A stretch of DNA of 9,196 nt from an uncultured Eubacteriales bacterium (GTDB taxonomy: Bacteria > Bacillota > Clostridia > Peptostreptococcales > Anaerovoracaceae), in contig CADBFL010000086.1 of assembly GCA_902793875.1 (NCBI GenBank), positions 1-9,196 on the forward strand, written 5' to 3'. Both the position numbers and the translations under genes were made by a program. Of the stretch, positions 1-8,300 are shown piece after piece (positions within the stretch are counted from its first letter, which is position 1; every line of letters starts with the position of its first letter). The notes beneath the pieces are model-generated. The model was not told the DNA's origin, searched no databases, and saw nothing but the letters and a program-made list of their open reading frames with translations.

Positions 1-1584
1 GGCGAGATCGGCATCGGGGCCTTCAAATCGATGAGCAATAAAGATAAGATCACATCGATAACGATAAATAAAGGCATCACAACGATAGGGAAAAATGCTT
101 TTGAGGGAGCGACGGCCTGTGATGCGCTGATCCTTCCGGCCACTCTGAAATCGATCGGAAAAGAAGCTTTTTACAACTGCTTTGCGCTGAAAGCAGTCAA
201 GTTGCCGGATTCTCTGGAAACGATCGGAGAAGCTGCGTTCTACAACGATAATATCGAAACAGTAGTTATACCGGCCGGTGTGACTGAATTCTACTGGGAT
301 GCGTTTGGCAGAGAGCCGAGCAAAGGCAGCCTGAAGAAGATCACGATCAAAGCGCAGGATGTCACGATCAGACAAAGAACAGAAACTTCAACTTATAATA
401 CTCCAAGCACCATAACGACTGCGGGACCGATCGGAGGCGGGTATGATTATGAGTTCGCGTGGACAACGAAGATCCCGGGACGCGCTTTTTCAGAGATAGG
501 TGTCGGCGGGGAGAACAGCCTGGAAAGAGTGGTCATACCGGATACGGTGACAGAGATCGGAGAAAATGCGTTTTACAAGGCAAAGAGAATAAAGTCTGTT
601 GACTTGCCTGCCGGATTGACGGCCATCGGGGAATACTGCTTTGCTGAGATGGCGATAAGCTCCATCGACCTTCCTGACGGAGTGACAGTGATCCCGGACT
701 ATGCTTTTGAAAACACTGCTTCACTTGGCACGCTGCCGGTTTCCGATTCCGTGACAGAGATCGGTTATGCGGCATTTCACGGATGCACAGGCCTGGACAG
801 CATCACGATACCTGACTCGGTGGAAACGATCAAGGGCGATGCGTTCTATGCCTGCAGCCTGAGCGACGTGTCAGTACTGAATCCTTCATGCGCTATCAGG
901 GATGATGTAAATGTGTTTAATAATAACGGCGGCAGCAAACCGAATATCAAAGGATATGACGGATCTGCCGCGCAGTCCTATGCAGAGAAATACAGCTATA
1001 CATTTGAATCGCTTGGGCCTGCGCCTGTGAGCATCAAAGATGCAAAGGTCGTTCTTTCGGCGTCTTCGTATACCTACAACGGAAAGATCCGCAAGCCGGT
1101 GATAAAGACCATCGGCGGAAGATCGCTCAAAGAAGGTACTGATTACACTGCAAAGTGGTCCAATGCTTCGTCAAAGAATGCAGGATCATATACCGTTACG
1201 ATTAAGGGAAAAGGGAAATACATCGGTACGACAAAGGCGTCGTATAAGATCGTCAAGGCCGCCAATACGCTGTCGGTAAAAGGCAGGACCGCTGCAGTCA
1301 GCTATGGCAAACTGAAGAAAGGGAACCAGACGCTTACGGTCGGCAAGGCCATCACATTCAGTAACAAAGGACAGGGGACCAGGACATACAAACTTGTTTC
1401 CGCGAAGAAGGGCAGCAAGAGCTTCATCAAGAAATTCGCTGTCAATAAGAAGAACGGCAGTATCATTGTCAGAAGAGGCCTTCAGAAGGGTACGTACAAG
1501 GTCAGAGTCAACGTAACGGCTGCCGGCGGCACCAACTACAAAGGCGCTGTAAAGCCTGTGACAGCGACCGTAATAGTCAGGTGA
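1..1584 (+). CDS. BspA-type leucine-rich-repeat surface protein, 5'-truncated by the window edge
   Basis: This is the C-terminal 527 residues of a BspA-like protein. The frame is open from base 1, and the residues before the first ATG (position 31) already read as an LRR_5 repeat (EIGIGAF), so that ATG is internal and the true start lies upstream. Bases 1 to about 1014 encode LRR_5 repeats with recurring cores such as LPDSLETIGEAAF, IPDTVTEIGENAF and IPDSVETIKGDAF, closed by the usual cap resembling 'GYDGSAAQSYAEKY'. One unit (about 300-540) is longer and irregular. Bases ~1033-1260 encode an MBG/YDG-like beta domain (TYNGKIRKPVI, NAGSYTVTIKGKGKYIGT). Bases ~1261-1584 encode a Lys-rich Ig-like terminal domain (KKGTYKV-type strands) ending in VIVR. 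BspA proteins are exported adhesins that bind host proteins. No sortase motif or membrane helix is seen at the C terminus, so the attachment mode is unknown. The export signal would lie outside the window. The family call is firm; the ligand is unknown. Confidence 0.92.
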   Translation, partial: GEIGIGAFKSMSNKDKITSITINKGITTIGKNAFEGATACDALILPATLKSIGKEAFYNCFALKAVKLPDSLETIGEAAFYNDNIETVVIPAGVTEFYWDAFGREPSKGSLKKITIKAQDVTIRQRTETSTYNTPSTITTAGPIGGGYDYEFAWTTKIPGRAFSEIGVGGENSLERVVIPDTVTEIGENAFYKAKRIKSVDLPAGLTAIGEYCFAEMAISSIDLPDGVTVIPDYAFENTASLGTLPVSDSVTEIGYAAFHGCTGLDSITIPDSVETIKGDAFYACSLSDVSVLNPSCAIRDDVNVFNNNGGSKPNIKGYDGSAAQSYAEKYSYTFESLGPAPVSIKDAKVVLSASSYTYNGKIRKPVIKTIGGRSLKEGTDYTAKWSNASSKNAGSYTVTIKGKGKYIGTTKASYKIVKAANTLSVKGRTAAVSYGKLKKGNQTLTVGKAITFSNKGQGTRTYKLVSAKKGSKSFIKKFAVNKKNGSIIVRRGLQKGTYKVRVNVTAAGGTNYKGAVKPVTATVIVR

Positions 1585-1587
1585 TGA

Positions 1588-1905
1588 ATGTTGAAACTGT
1601 TTCTCGATGACAGAAGGAGCGCTCCGCGCGAAGCAGGATATGTGTCCGCAGACGATTACGCGGACTTCCTTGCGTTGCTCGATAAGTACAGGGACTGCCT
1701 GGAGCTGGTCGATCTCGACTACGATCTGGGCCGCGACAGCTTCTTTTCGGGCCTCGACGCCCTGAGATACATGAAAAAGCACGGCATGTCGCCGGCCCGC
1801 ATAAATGTGCATTCGACGCACATCACCGGAAGAGATCAGATGATCAGATACGCAGAGACCAACTTCCCGGACGCGCTGGTCACAGGAGGGGAGAGCGGGT
1901 TCTGA
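1588..1905 (+). CDS. Small cREC (cyclic-phosphate-processing receiver) domain protein
   Basis: A 105-residue soluble protein with no signal peptide or membrane segment. The N terminus MLKLFLDDRRSAP matches the 'LFLDDxRxxP' start of the cREC family. Residues 42-48 (DLDYDLG) match the family's LDHDLG motif, with Tyr in place of the His I remember as typical. A Gly-rich turn (SG at 54-55), then P69 and the strand INVHS (72-76) followed by GRDQM (81-85), fit the family's 'HS..p.Gr..M' segment. The family is a receiver-like fold predicted, not proven here, to act on cyclic phosphate ends of nucleotides or RNA. The acidic pair D7/D8 plus D42/D44/D46 would form the usual metal-binding pocket. The gene follows the BspA gene with no gap except TGA TGA. 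An AGGTGA sequence at 1579-1584 is the only Shine-Dalgarno candidate and sits only 3 bases before the ATG. The TTG at 1591 would give better spacing and cost one residue. A terminator follows 23 bases after the stop. Confidence 0.83.
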   Translation: MLKLFLDDRRSAPREAGYVSADDYADFLALLDKYRDCLELVDLDYDLGRDSFFSGLDALRYMKKHGMSPARINVHSTHITGRDQMIRYAETNFPDALVTGGESGF

Positions 1906-1928
1906 CGCGCTTTGTGAAATCTGCCGGG

Positions 1929-1965
1929 ACCGGATGCTGCGATGACAGCGTCCGGTTTTTTGTTT
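1929..1965 (+). terminator. Intrinsic terminator after the BspA-cREC unit
   Basis: An 11-base-pair stem (1929-1939 with 1946-1956) contains one G-U pair and a 6-base loop (CGATGA). It is followed at once by a run of six T (1956-1961) and a second TTT. This is a textbook rho-independent terminator and marks the end of the transcription unit that contains the BspA-like and cREC genes. Confidence 0.92.
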
Positions 1966-2013
1966 GCCTGAAACCACTTTCGTGCGTCTTTTTCAACGTT
2001 CATGCATATCGCA

Positions 2014-2042
2014 TTGCAACTTATGCGTAACCAAAGTAGAAT
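2014..2042 (+). promoter_or_regulatory. Candidate sigma-A promoter for the giant surface protein gene
   Basis: TTGCAA (2014-2019) and TAGAAT (2037-2042) are separated by exactly 17 bases and resemble TTGACA/TATAAT at 4 of 6 and 5 of 6 positions. It lies downstream of the terminator and upstream of the 2257 gene, the only place where that gene's promoter is expected. Transcription would begin near 2049 and give a leader of roughly 200 bases. An inverted repeat (2041-2047 with 2063-2069, ATGCCGG/CCGGCAT, 15-base spacer) overlaps the -10 element and start region, where a repressor could bind. That role is inference. Confidence 0.55.
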
Positions 2043-2055
2043 GCCGGTAAAGACA

Positions 2056-2190
2056 GTACAGGCCGGCATCACGGACACGCCGGCCACCGGCGGGGAAAGC
2101 GGACGGTGATAATGCGCATCATGCGGACAGAGCAAAACCGGATCTTACGATGAGGCGGTGACGTGGAACGTGCTGAAAGAACTGCCGGTA
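2056..2190 (+). pseudogene. Probable decayed tandem copy of the cREC gene 3' end and its flank
   Basis: Bases 2056-2109 align without gaps to the last 54 bases of the cREC gene (1852-1905). By hand count 37 of 54 positions are identical. The read-through peptide ends in TGGESGR-stop where cREC ends in TGGESGF-stop, and the differences in those six shared codons are all third-position. The similarity continues after the stop at nearly the same offset (204-208 bases): 2137-2153 matches 1929-1945 (terminator left arm and loop) at 14 of 17, and 2173-2187 matches 1968-1982 at 11 of 15. There is no start codon or ribosome site suited to a real gene here, and the hairpin and T-run of the terminator are lost. 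I read this as an old tandem duplication that decayed into the leader of the next gene. Chance similarity in GC-rich DNA cannot be excluded without a statistical alignment. Confidence 0.42.
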
Positions 2191-2211
2191 TCTCTGAAGT
2201 GACACCGGCGG
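2078..2211 (+). promoter_or_regulatory. Structured GC-rich leader of the giant gene (no known riboswitch recognised)
   Basis: Within the ~350-base non-coding stretch 1906-2256, two further hairpins can form in the leader. CGCCGG-CCA-CCGGCG (2078-2092) is a perfect 6-pair stem with a 3-base loop. CTGCCGGT/ACCGGCGG (2182-2189 with 2204-2211) has eight pairs including one wobble and a 14-base loop. All arms reuse the word GCCGG, so they could also pair with each other in alternative folds. The second hairpin ends 32 bases before the ribosome binding site. I cannot match the region to a c-di-GMP, c-di-AMP or other named riboswitch. No T-run follows either stem, so they are not terminators. Confidence 0.35.
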
Positions 2212-2243
2212 AGACATGACGGGATAAAGAGAAACGCAGAAGT

Positions 2244-2248
2244 AAGGA
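2244..2248 (+). promoter_or_regulatory. Ribosome binding site that decides the start of the giant gene
   Basis: AAGGA at 2244-2248 lies 8 bases before the ATG at 2257, an ideal spacing. It overlaps the in-frame ATG at 2248, which therefore cannot be served by it. The region before 2248 has only weak purine matches. This favours translation from 2257, giving a standard signal peptide beginning MKKIGSK. Confidence 0.7.
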
Positions 2249-2256
2249 TGCATGAC

Positions 2257-2346
2257 ATGAAAAAGATCGGATCGAAAATAAAAAGAAAGACGGTATTCAT
2301 CGCGGTGATCGCCTCTCTGCTGATCGCCGGTCTTTCAGTATATGCA
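2257..2346 (+). other. Signal peptide of the giant surface protein
   Basis: The first ~30 residues have a basic N region with KK, K and KRK, then a hydrophobic core (VFIAVIASLLIAGL). They end in VYA-AA, which fits the small-residue rule for signal peptidase I cleavage after residue 30 or nearby. No lipobox Cys is present, so a lipoprotein is unlikely. Confidence 0.88.
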
Positions 2347-5300
2347 GCTGCGAATCTTTCGGCTGCTGAAGACAAAGGCAGGGCCATGCGCATGAAAGCG
2401 GCCGGCATCAGGAACGGTCATTATATACACATCGGAGAAACGAATGCGGCGCATGAGGGCACGATTTATAAAACCGGCGACGATCCGCGGATGCAATGGC
2501 GCGTGCTGGATGTTGAAAAAGACAATGCGGGAAATTCCGGAGCGATATTCATGATGACGGAAAAACTGATCGGTCCGGAGGCGCGCTATGCAAAGGACCA
2601 CGACAGCAAGATGTGGAATCAGTGCAACAGAAGGGGCTGGTACAACGAATTCGAGGTCAATGTTTTCTCTGAGGCCGAACAAAACGCCATCCGTCATATC
2701 ACAAAAAGGGACTATTCAAAATACATCGGCATCTATGAGTTCTGTCAGGATATTTATGATCCGTTCCAGCAGCAGCACATGGCTTACTGCTACAGATACA
2801 AGTATTACACATACGATGACCAGATGCAGAACCAGGGAGTTTTCCCGATGTCCTATCAGGAACTGTATGATTATTTAGGGACGGGCAGCGGAGGTGTGAC
2901 CAAATACAGGCATCTTCCGCTCGAATACCAGCTGCGTTCCCCTGTATGGGGCGAGTTCTATGAACTGATCGTTATGGATACAGCCCCTGATGTTCCCGGG
3001 CCGGATGACACGGGGGATGATACTGACGATGACGATGAGGATGAGGAGGACGACGATGACGATGATATCGTTAAAGAGGATTATCACAACTCATACGATC
3101 TCGCAGTCGTAGATCCTTATGGAACTCATCGTATAAACAGAAGCGGCGGCCTGAGTATCGGGGACTGCAGAAGCAAAGCCAACACCAGACCGTGCATGAA
3201 CATCAACCAAAGCAGCATACTCTTCTCGAACAATCTCGAAATGAAAGAGCACTTACCGCTGGGAAAACTCTCCCCGGTGAAAGAGTCCTCCGGCAACAGT
3301 TGGGAACTGACTCTGGAAGACCCTGCGCACAGAGGATTTTCTGCTGCTGTCATAAGTTTCTCAAAAGACACTGATGTCGCGACGATCGCGGTGAGCGGTG
3401 CAAAGACGGGGCAAAATGAGTATATCTCGGCGATCATAGCGGATGGCGACCAGATACTCTGGTACGGCCGTATAGCAGACTGCAAATCGACAGCGCCTGA
3501 AAGCATAGAGGTGAAGTTCGATGAAGACATGCTCGATGCGCTGGATGGCGAGGACTGCAGATTCTATGTTTTCAGCGAAAAGTGCAGAGGTTATAGACTG
3601 ACTGATTACGCCTCTCCTCTTGATTACATAGACATCTACGAAATGAATCACAGCACGGTCACATTCGATATGAACGGTCATGGATCTCCGTGTCCTGAGC
3701 CGCAGTCGATCAGGGACGGAGGAACGCTGGCAAAACCGGAAGATCCGGCCGAGCCGGGCTACATATTCGGAGGCTGGTATACGAGTCCTGAATGCAAAGA
3801 CGGTGATAAATGGGATTTCGACAACGGCGCGGTGAATGGGCCGTTCACTCTGTATGCGAAGTGGACTCCCGTACAGTACAGGATAAACTTTGACAAAAAC
3901 GGCGGAAACGGTACGATGCAGCCGCAGAACCGTACATACGGAGAAGGAACTCCGCTGCCTGAATGCGCCTTCGAACCTCAGGACAGATACCATTTCACCG
4001 GCTGGAACGAAAAGGCTGACGGAAGCGGCATGATGCACTACCCGGGAGACACCGATGACCTGTCAACGGAAGAAGGCGCCGATGTGACTCTGTACGCCCA
4101 GTGGTCAGACAAATATAAGGTCGGTTATTCTCTGAACGGACACGGGATCCCTCTGCCGCCTGACGTCGAGATCGGATATCCGTGGATACTCGAAGAGCCG
4201 GAGAGCCCGAAGGAAACAGGGTATATATTCGGCGGCTGGTATACGAGTCCTGAATGCAAAGACGATGAAAAATGGGATTTTGACAAGCCTGTCCAGGCGG
4301 ACATGGTCCTCTACGCGAAATGGACTCCGATCACATATACCGTGCACTTCGACGGCAACGGCGGAGAGGGGATCATGGACTACCAGGTGCGTGTTTACGA
4401 CAGCGGAGAGCCTCTCCCTGAAAACGAATTCACATACGACGACTATCACATCACAAGCTGGAATCTGAAGAGAGACGGATCAGGCAAATCATATCCTCTG
4501 GATTTCACCGGCAATCTGGCAGACGAGCAGGATGCCGATGTAACACTGTATGCGCAATGGGAGCATTCGTATACGGTGCATTTTGATGCGAACAACGGCA
4601 GCGGGAAAATGGCTGATCAGGAACGCTGCTACAGTGACGGTCTGTCACTTCCTGACAACGGCTTTACACGTGATCACTACACATTCGAAGGATGGAACAC
4701 CAGGGCAGACGGCAGGGGAACGCCTTATCCGGACGGCTACACCGGTGACATCCGGTCTAAGGACGGTGAAACGGTAACACTCTTTGCGCAGTGGATGGGC
4801 AACAGATGCACGCTGCATTTCGACGCCAACGGCGGAACGGGCGAGATGGAGGATCAGAAGCGCATCTACGATGACGGTCTGAGCCTTCCGCCTGCAGCCT
4901 TCACACGCGACAAATATACATTCTTAAACTGGAACACCAGAAGAGACGGCAAGGGGGACTCCTATCCGGACGGCTACACCGGCAATGTCTTTACTGATCA
5001 GAGTTCAATGACTCTTTATGCGCAGTGGGGCAACGATTATACCGTTCATTACGATCCGAACGGAGGAACGGGAAACATGGCTGATCAGGAAAGGCACCGC
5101 GGCGACGGGCTTGCTCTTACGAAGAACAGCTTTACGCGCGACGGCTATGCCTTTGTCGGATGGAACACAAGGCCCGGAGGAAGAGGCAAGAAGTATAAGG
5201 ATGAGGATAAGGCTGATCTCACCGACAGAGCGGAAAAGACAGTTACGCTCTACGCGCAGTGGGAGAGAGCTTATACGATACACTACGATCCGAACGGCGG

Positions 5301-8300
5301 AAGCGGCGATATGGGTGATCAGCTCCGTTATGAAAATGACGGCAGGACCCTGTCAAAGGTCGGGTTCGGGAATCAGCACAGAGCATTCGAACAGTGGAAT
5401 ACCCGCCCTGACGGCAAAGGCACCTCGTATGCCGATGAGTCCGGAGCGGACATCCCTGCGGAGCCTGGCGGAACCGTCACTCTGTATGCGCAGTGGAGGG
5501 GCTCATTCACTGTTACTTTCAATACAAATAACGGGTCCATGGAGAAAGAGTACGAAAGAACGACTGACGGATACGGACATGTCAGATTCCCTGATGATCC
5601 TGAACCGGCAGATCCTGAAGAAAGCTTCTATGGATGGTACACTCAGAGAAGCGGAGGCATAAGAGTCGGAAGCGACGCATGTTTCGGCGCGGATACCGTT
5701 TTATACGCGCATTACAGAGGCCTGTACAATCCGCCTAAAAACACTGCGCGAACGATCACTTTCCATCCCGAACCTGAGTATGCTGACATAATTCCGTATC
5801 CGGAGAACAACAGGATGACCACCAGTGATACCGGACTCATCAGCAACATGCCTGTCGCAATGATCGACCGCAATGTGTTCGGCGGATGGTATACCATGCC
5901 CGGCGGAGGCGGCATAAGAATCACCGATGGAATGGTCATCTGGGAGGATATAGATGTCTACTCATACTTCTGTACATACTGCGTGTTCTTTGACGGCAAC
6001 GGCGGAGAGGGAAGTATGGAGGAACAGCTGCGTTCCGACGGCGACGGCAAGACGCTTCCTCTGAATGAATTCACCAGAGACGGCTACAGATTTACGGGAT
6101 GGAACACGGAAAAGAACGGCAGCGGAGAGGCTTATCCGGATGGCTATCTTGGAGATATCGGTCTTCCGGGCTACACTTACGGTTACCAGACACTGTATGC
6201 GCAGTGGGAACCGCTGGGAGTACTGCCGAGAGCCGCGTTCTTCGATCTCAACGGTCACGGCGACAGCCGGCCGCCGGCTCAGATCGTCGGCCGTGCGCAG
6301 AAATGGAAACTCAGCGAACCTGACCCTGATCCGTCAGCAAAGGGATATACCTTCACCGGATGGTACAGGGATGAGGATTGCAGGGAAGAGTGGGATTTCG
6401 ACAATGACAGTCTGGAGCAGCTCGTGACGAGACTGTATGCAGGCTGGGAAGCATCCGCATACACTGTAAGCTTCCGGGCGAATGAACCGGACGGGAAGAC
6501 CGCAGACGGGAGCATGAAAGATCAGACCCGAAGCTACGACGACGGACAGGCCCTGACAGCCAACGGCTATGCCATATCGAGTGATGAATCGTACGAAGAA
6601 TTCACCTTCGGCGGATGGAACACGAGAAAAGACGGCAGCGGCGATGCTTTTGCAGACGAAGACACGCAGAACATCACCGATGTGAACGGAGCAATGGTCC
6701 CTCTCTATGCGCAGTGGAACAGGGCGCAGATAACTACCGCATCTCTTCCGGAGGGAAGGAGATGTCTGGAATACAGCGCGTCTCTGTCTCAGCAGGGCGT
6801 CGAAGATCCTGCCTGGAACATCGTTTCGGGCGAGCTGATCGAAGGGCTGACATTCTCGGACGGAGTCATATCCGGAACGCCTCTACAGGCTGAAACAGGC
6901 CGCGAAATCACGGTGCAGCTGAAAGGCAAAGCTGCCGGAACGGGAGAAGCCATAACGCTGACAAGGGAGCTCACGCTCAGCATACTTGAACAGGAGCCTG
7001 TCCAGGTCGTATTCGATACGAACGGCCACGGCAAGGCGCCTGATCCGGCTCTCGCGGTCGCCCCTGAATGGAGGATACCTGAGCCTGATCCTGCTCCTGA
7101 GGAAGAAGGCTATACCCTGGAAGGATGGTACACTGACACTGAGTGTACTGACGGCAATAAATGGGACTTCAGCAGCAAAGTGACGTCCGATATGGTGCTC
7201 TATGCCGGATGGACGCCGAACCGGTACACAGTGAATTTCGAACCGGGCAAGGGAAGCGGAAGCATGGATGCCCAGAGCCGTGTCTACGGCGACGGCAAGG
7301 CTCTGCCTGCCTGCACATTTGCACCGCCTGCATTGGCAAACGGAGCTGTCTTCAGGGAATGGAACACGAAGGCGGACGGCAGCGGCAAGAGCTTCGAAGA
7401 CGGCAGCACGCAGGATATCGCGACGGGCGGAGCGGTCACGCTTTACGCCCAGTGGTCCGAATCCAGAGTGGCGGTGTTCAGACTGAACGGCCGCGGCAGC
7501 GGCTGCCCGGCCCCGCAGATCCGGGGAGTCATGCACGGGTTCAAACTTGAAGAACCGGCTGAACCGGAAGCGGAGAGCGGATATGTGTTTAAAGGATGGT
7601 ATCTGAGCGCCGAATGCAGACCTGATGAGGAATGGGACTTCGATAACGACAGCCTGACTAAACCGCTTACTGTCCTCTATGCCGGATGGAAACCGGTCGA
7701 ATATACCGTCAAGTTTGATGCAAATCCGCCCGGCAAAGGGCTGACTGTCGAAGGCAGCATGGAAAATCAGGACCGCGTCTTCGATGACGGAAAGTCTCTG
7801 CCGAAGAATGCGTACAGCATAAGTGACGAAAATGACCCGGGCAAAAGCTTCATCTTCACCGGATGGAACACGGAGGCGGACGGCAGCGGCGATGCTTTTG
7901 CAGACAAAGACACGCAGAACATCACCGATGTGAACGGAGCAAAGGTCCCTCTCTATGCGCAGTGGAACAGGGCGCAGATAACGACGAGCAGACTTCCGCG
8001 CGGTACGCAGGGAGAAGCTTATTCTGCCGCCCTCACGCAGATGGGCCTGACACATGTATCGTGGAGGATCAGCAGCGGAAAGCTCCCAGAAGGGATGAGC
8101 CTTGACGGCAGCACCGGAGTGATATCCGGCACATCGGACCAGGCGGGGACATTCAGTTTCACCGCTGAGGTCAGCGGCACGGACATGATGGGCGGTTTAA
8201 CAACGCTGTCAAAGGAGCTTTCGATCACGATCAGGCAGATCGATCCGGAGCCGCTGGTCATCATGTTTACCGGGGGCATGAACGGCATATGGACAAAGGG

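Larger units (their letters stand above)
3658..7965 (+). repeat. Array of ~17 InlB B-type repeats in two alternating classes
   Basis: Class A units have an NGHG/NGRG start, GW.Y....C...WDFD and LYAKW/LYAGW. Class B units have an NGG.G.M..Q start, GWNT..DG.G and LYAQW. Units end near 3864 (A), 4104 (B), 4323 (A), 4560, 4794, 5028, 5262, 5496 (all B), 5715 and 5973 (both divergent), 6207 (B), 6447 (A), 6717 (B), 7212 (A), 7455 (B), 7689 (A) and 7965 (B). Four consecutive B units (4561-5496) are exactly 234 bases (78 residues) each, as is the B unit at 5974-6207. Ig-like domains follow the units ending at 6717 and 7965. InlB B repeats are small beta-grasp-like modules common in elongated surface proteins. 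Confidence 0.9.

Noticed and set aside
31..33. ATG as the start of the BspA-like protein
   Set aside because: The frame is open from base 1 and the residues before this ATG continue the LRR pattern. No ribosome binding site precedes it.
1186..1977. 263-residue open frame on the minus strand across the BspA-like end, cREC gene and terminator
   Set aside because: It overlaps two well-supported genes and runs through an intrinsic terminator. Its composition gives no family match and it has no plausible regulatory context.
2001..2110. Possible c-di-GMP class I or II riboswitch upstream of an adhesin gene
   Set aside because: The context is tempting, but the conserved class I segments (GCAAAGC-type core, GGUAGCCGGGUUACC-like end) and the class II pseudoknot sequences are absent.
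2144..2185. Hammerhead-ribozyme-like words (GATGAG followed by GAAA)
   Set aside because: The required CUGAUGA core is not present (the sequence reads ACGATGAG) and the flanking stems needed for a hammerhead fold do not form.
2158..2202. GTG-started 14-codon frame that could be a leader peptide
   Set aside because: It has no properly spaced ribosome site, no regulatory codon run, and falls within the probable decayed cREC copy.
2932..3200. DUF6273 region as a C-type-lectin target of a diversity-generating retroelement
   Set aside because: The LRSP...RP motifs are loosely reminiscent of such folds, but no reverse transcriptase, template repeat or adenine-directed variable repeat is present in the window.
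3658..7965. Regular repeats as a CRISPR array or minisatellite
   Set aside because: The periodicity follows codons and protein modules of 70-80 residues. Units are mostly diverged at the DNA level and there are no short identical repeats with spacers.
6883..8055. 390-residue open frame on the minus strand
   Set aside because: It lies entirely within the repeat-rich coding region, is Arg/Phe/Ser-rich like a shadow frame, shows no recognisable domain, and mirrors the repeat period of the + strand gene.
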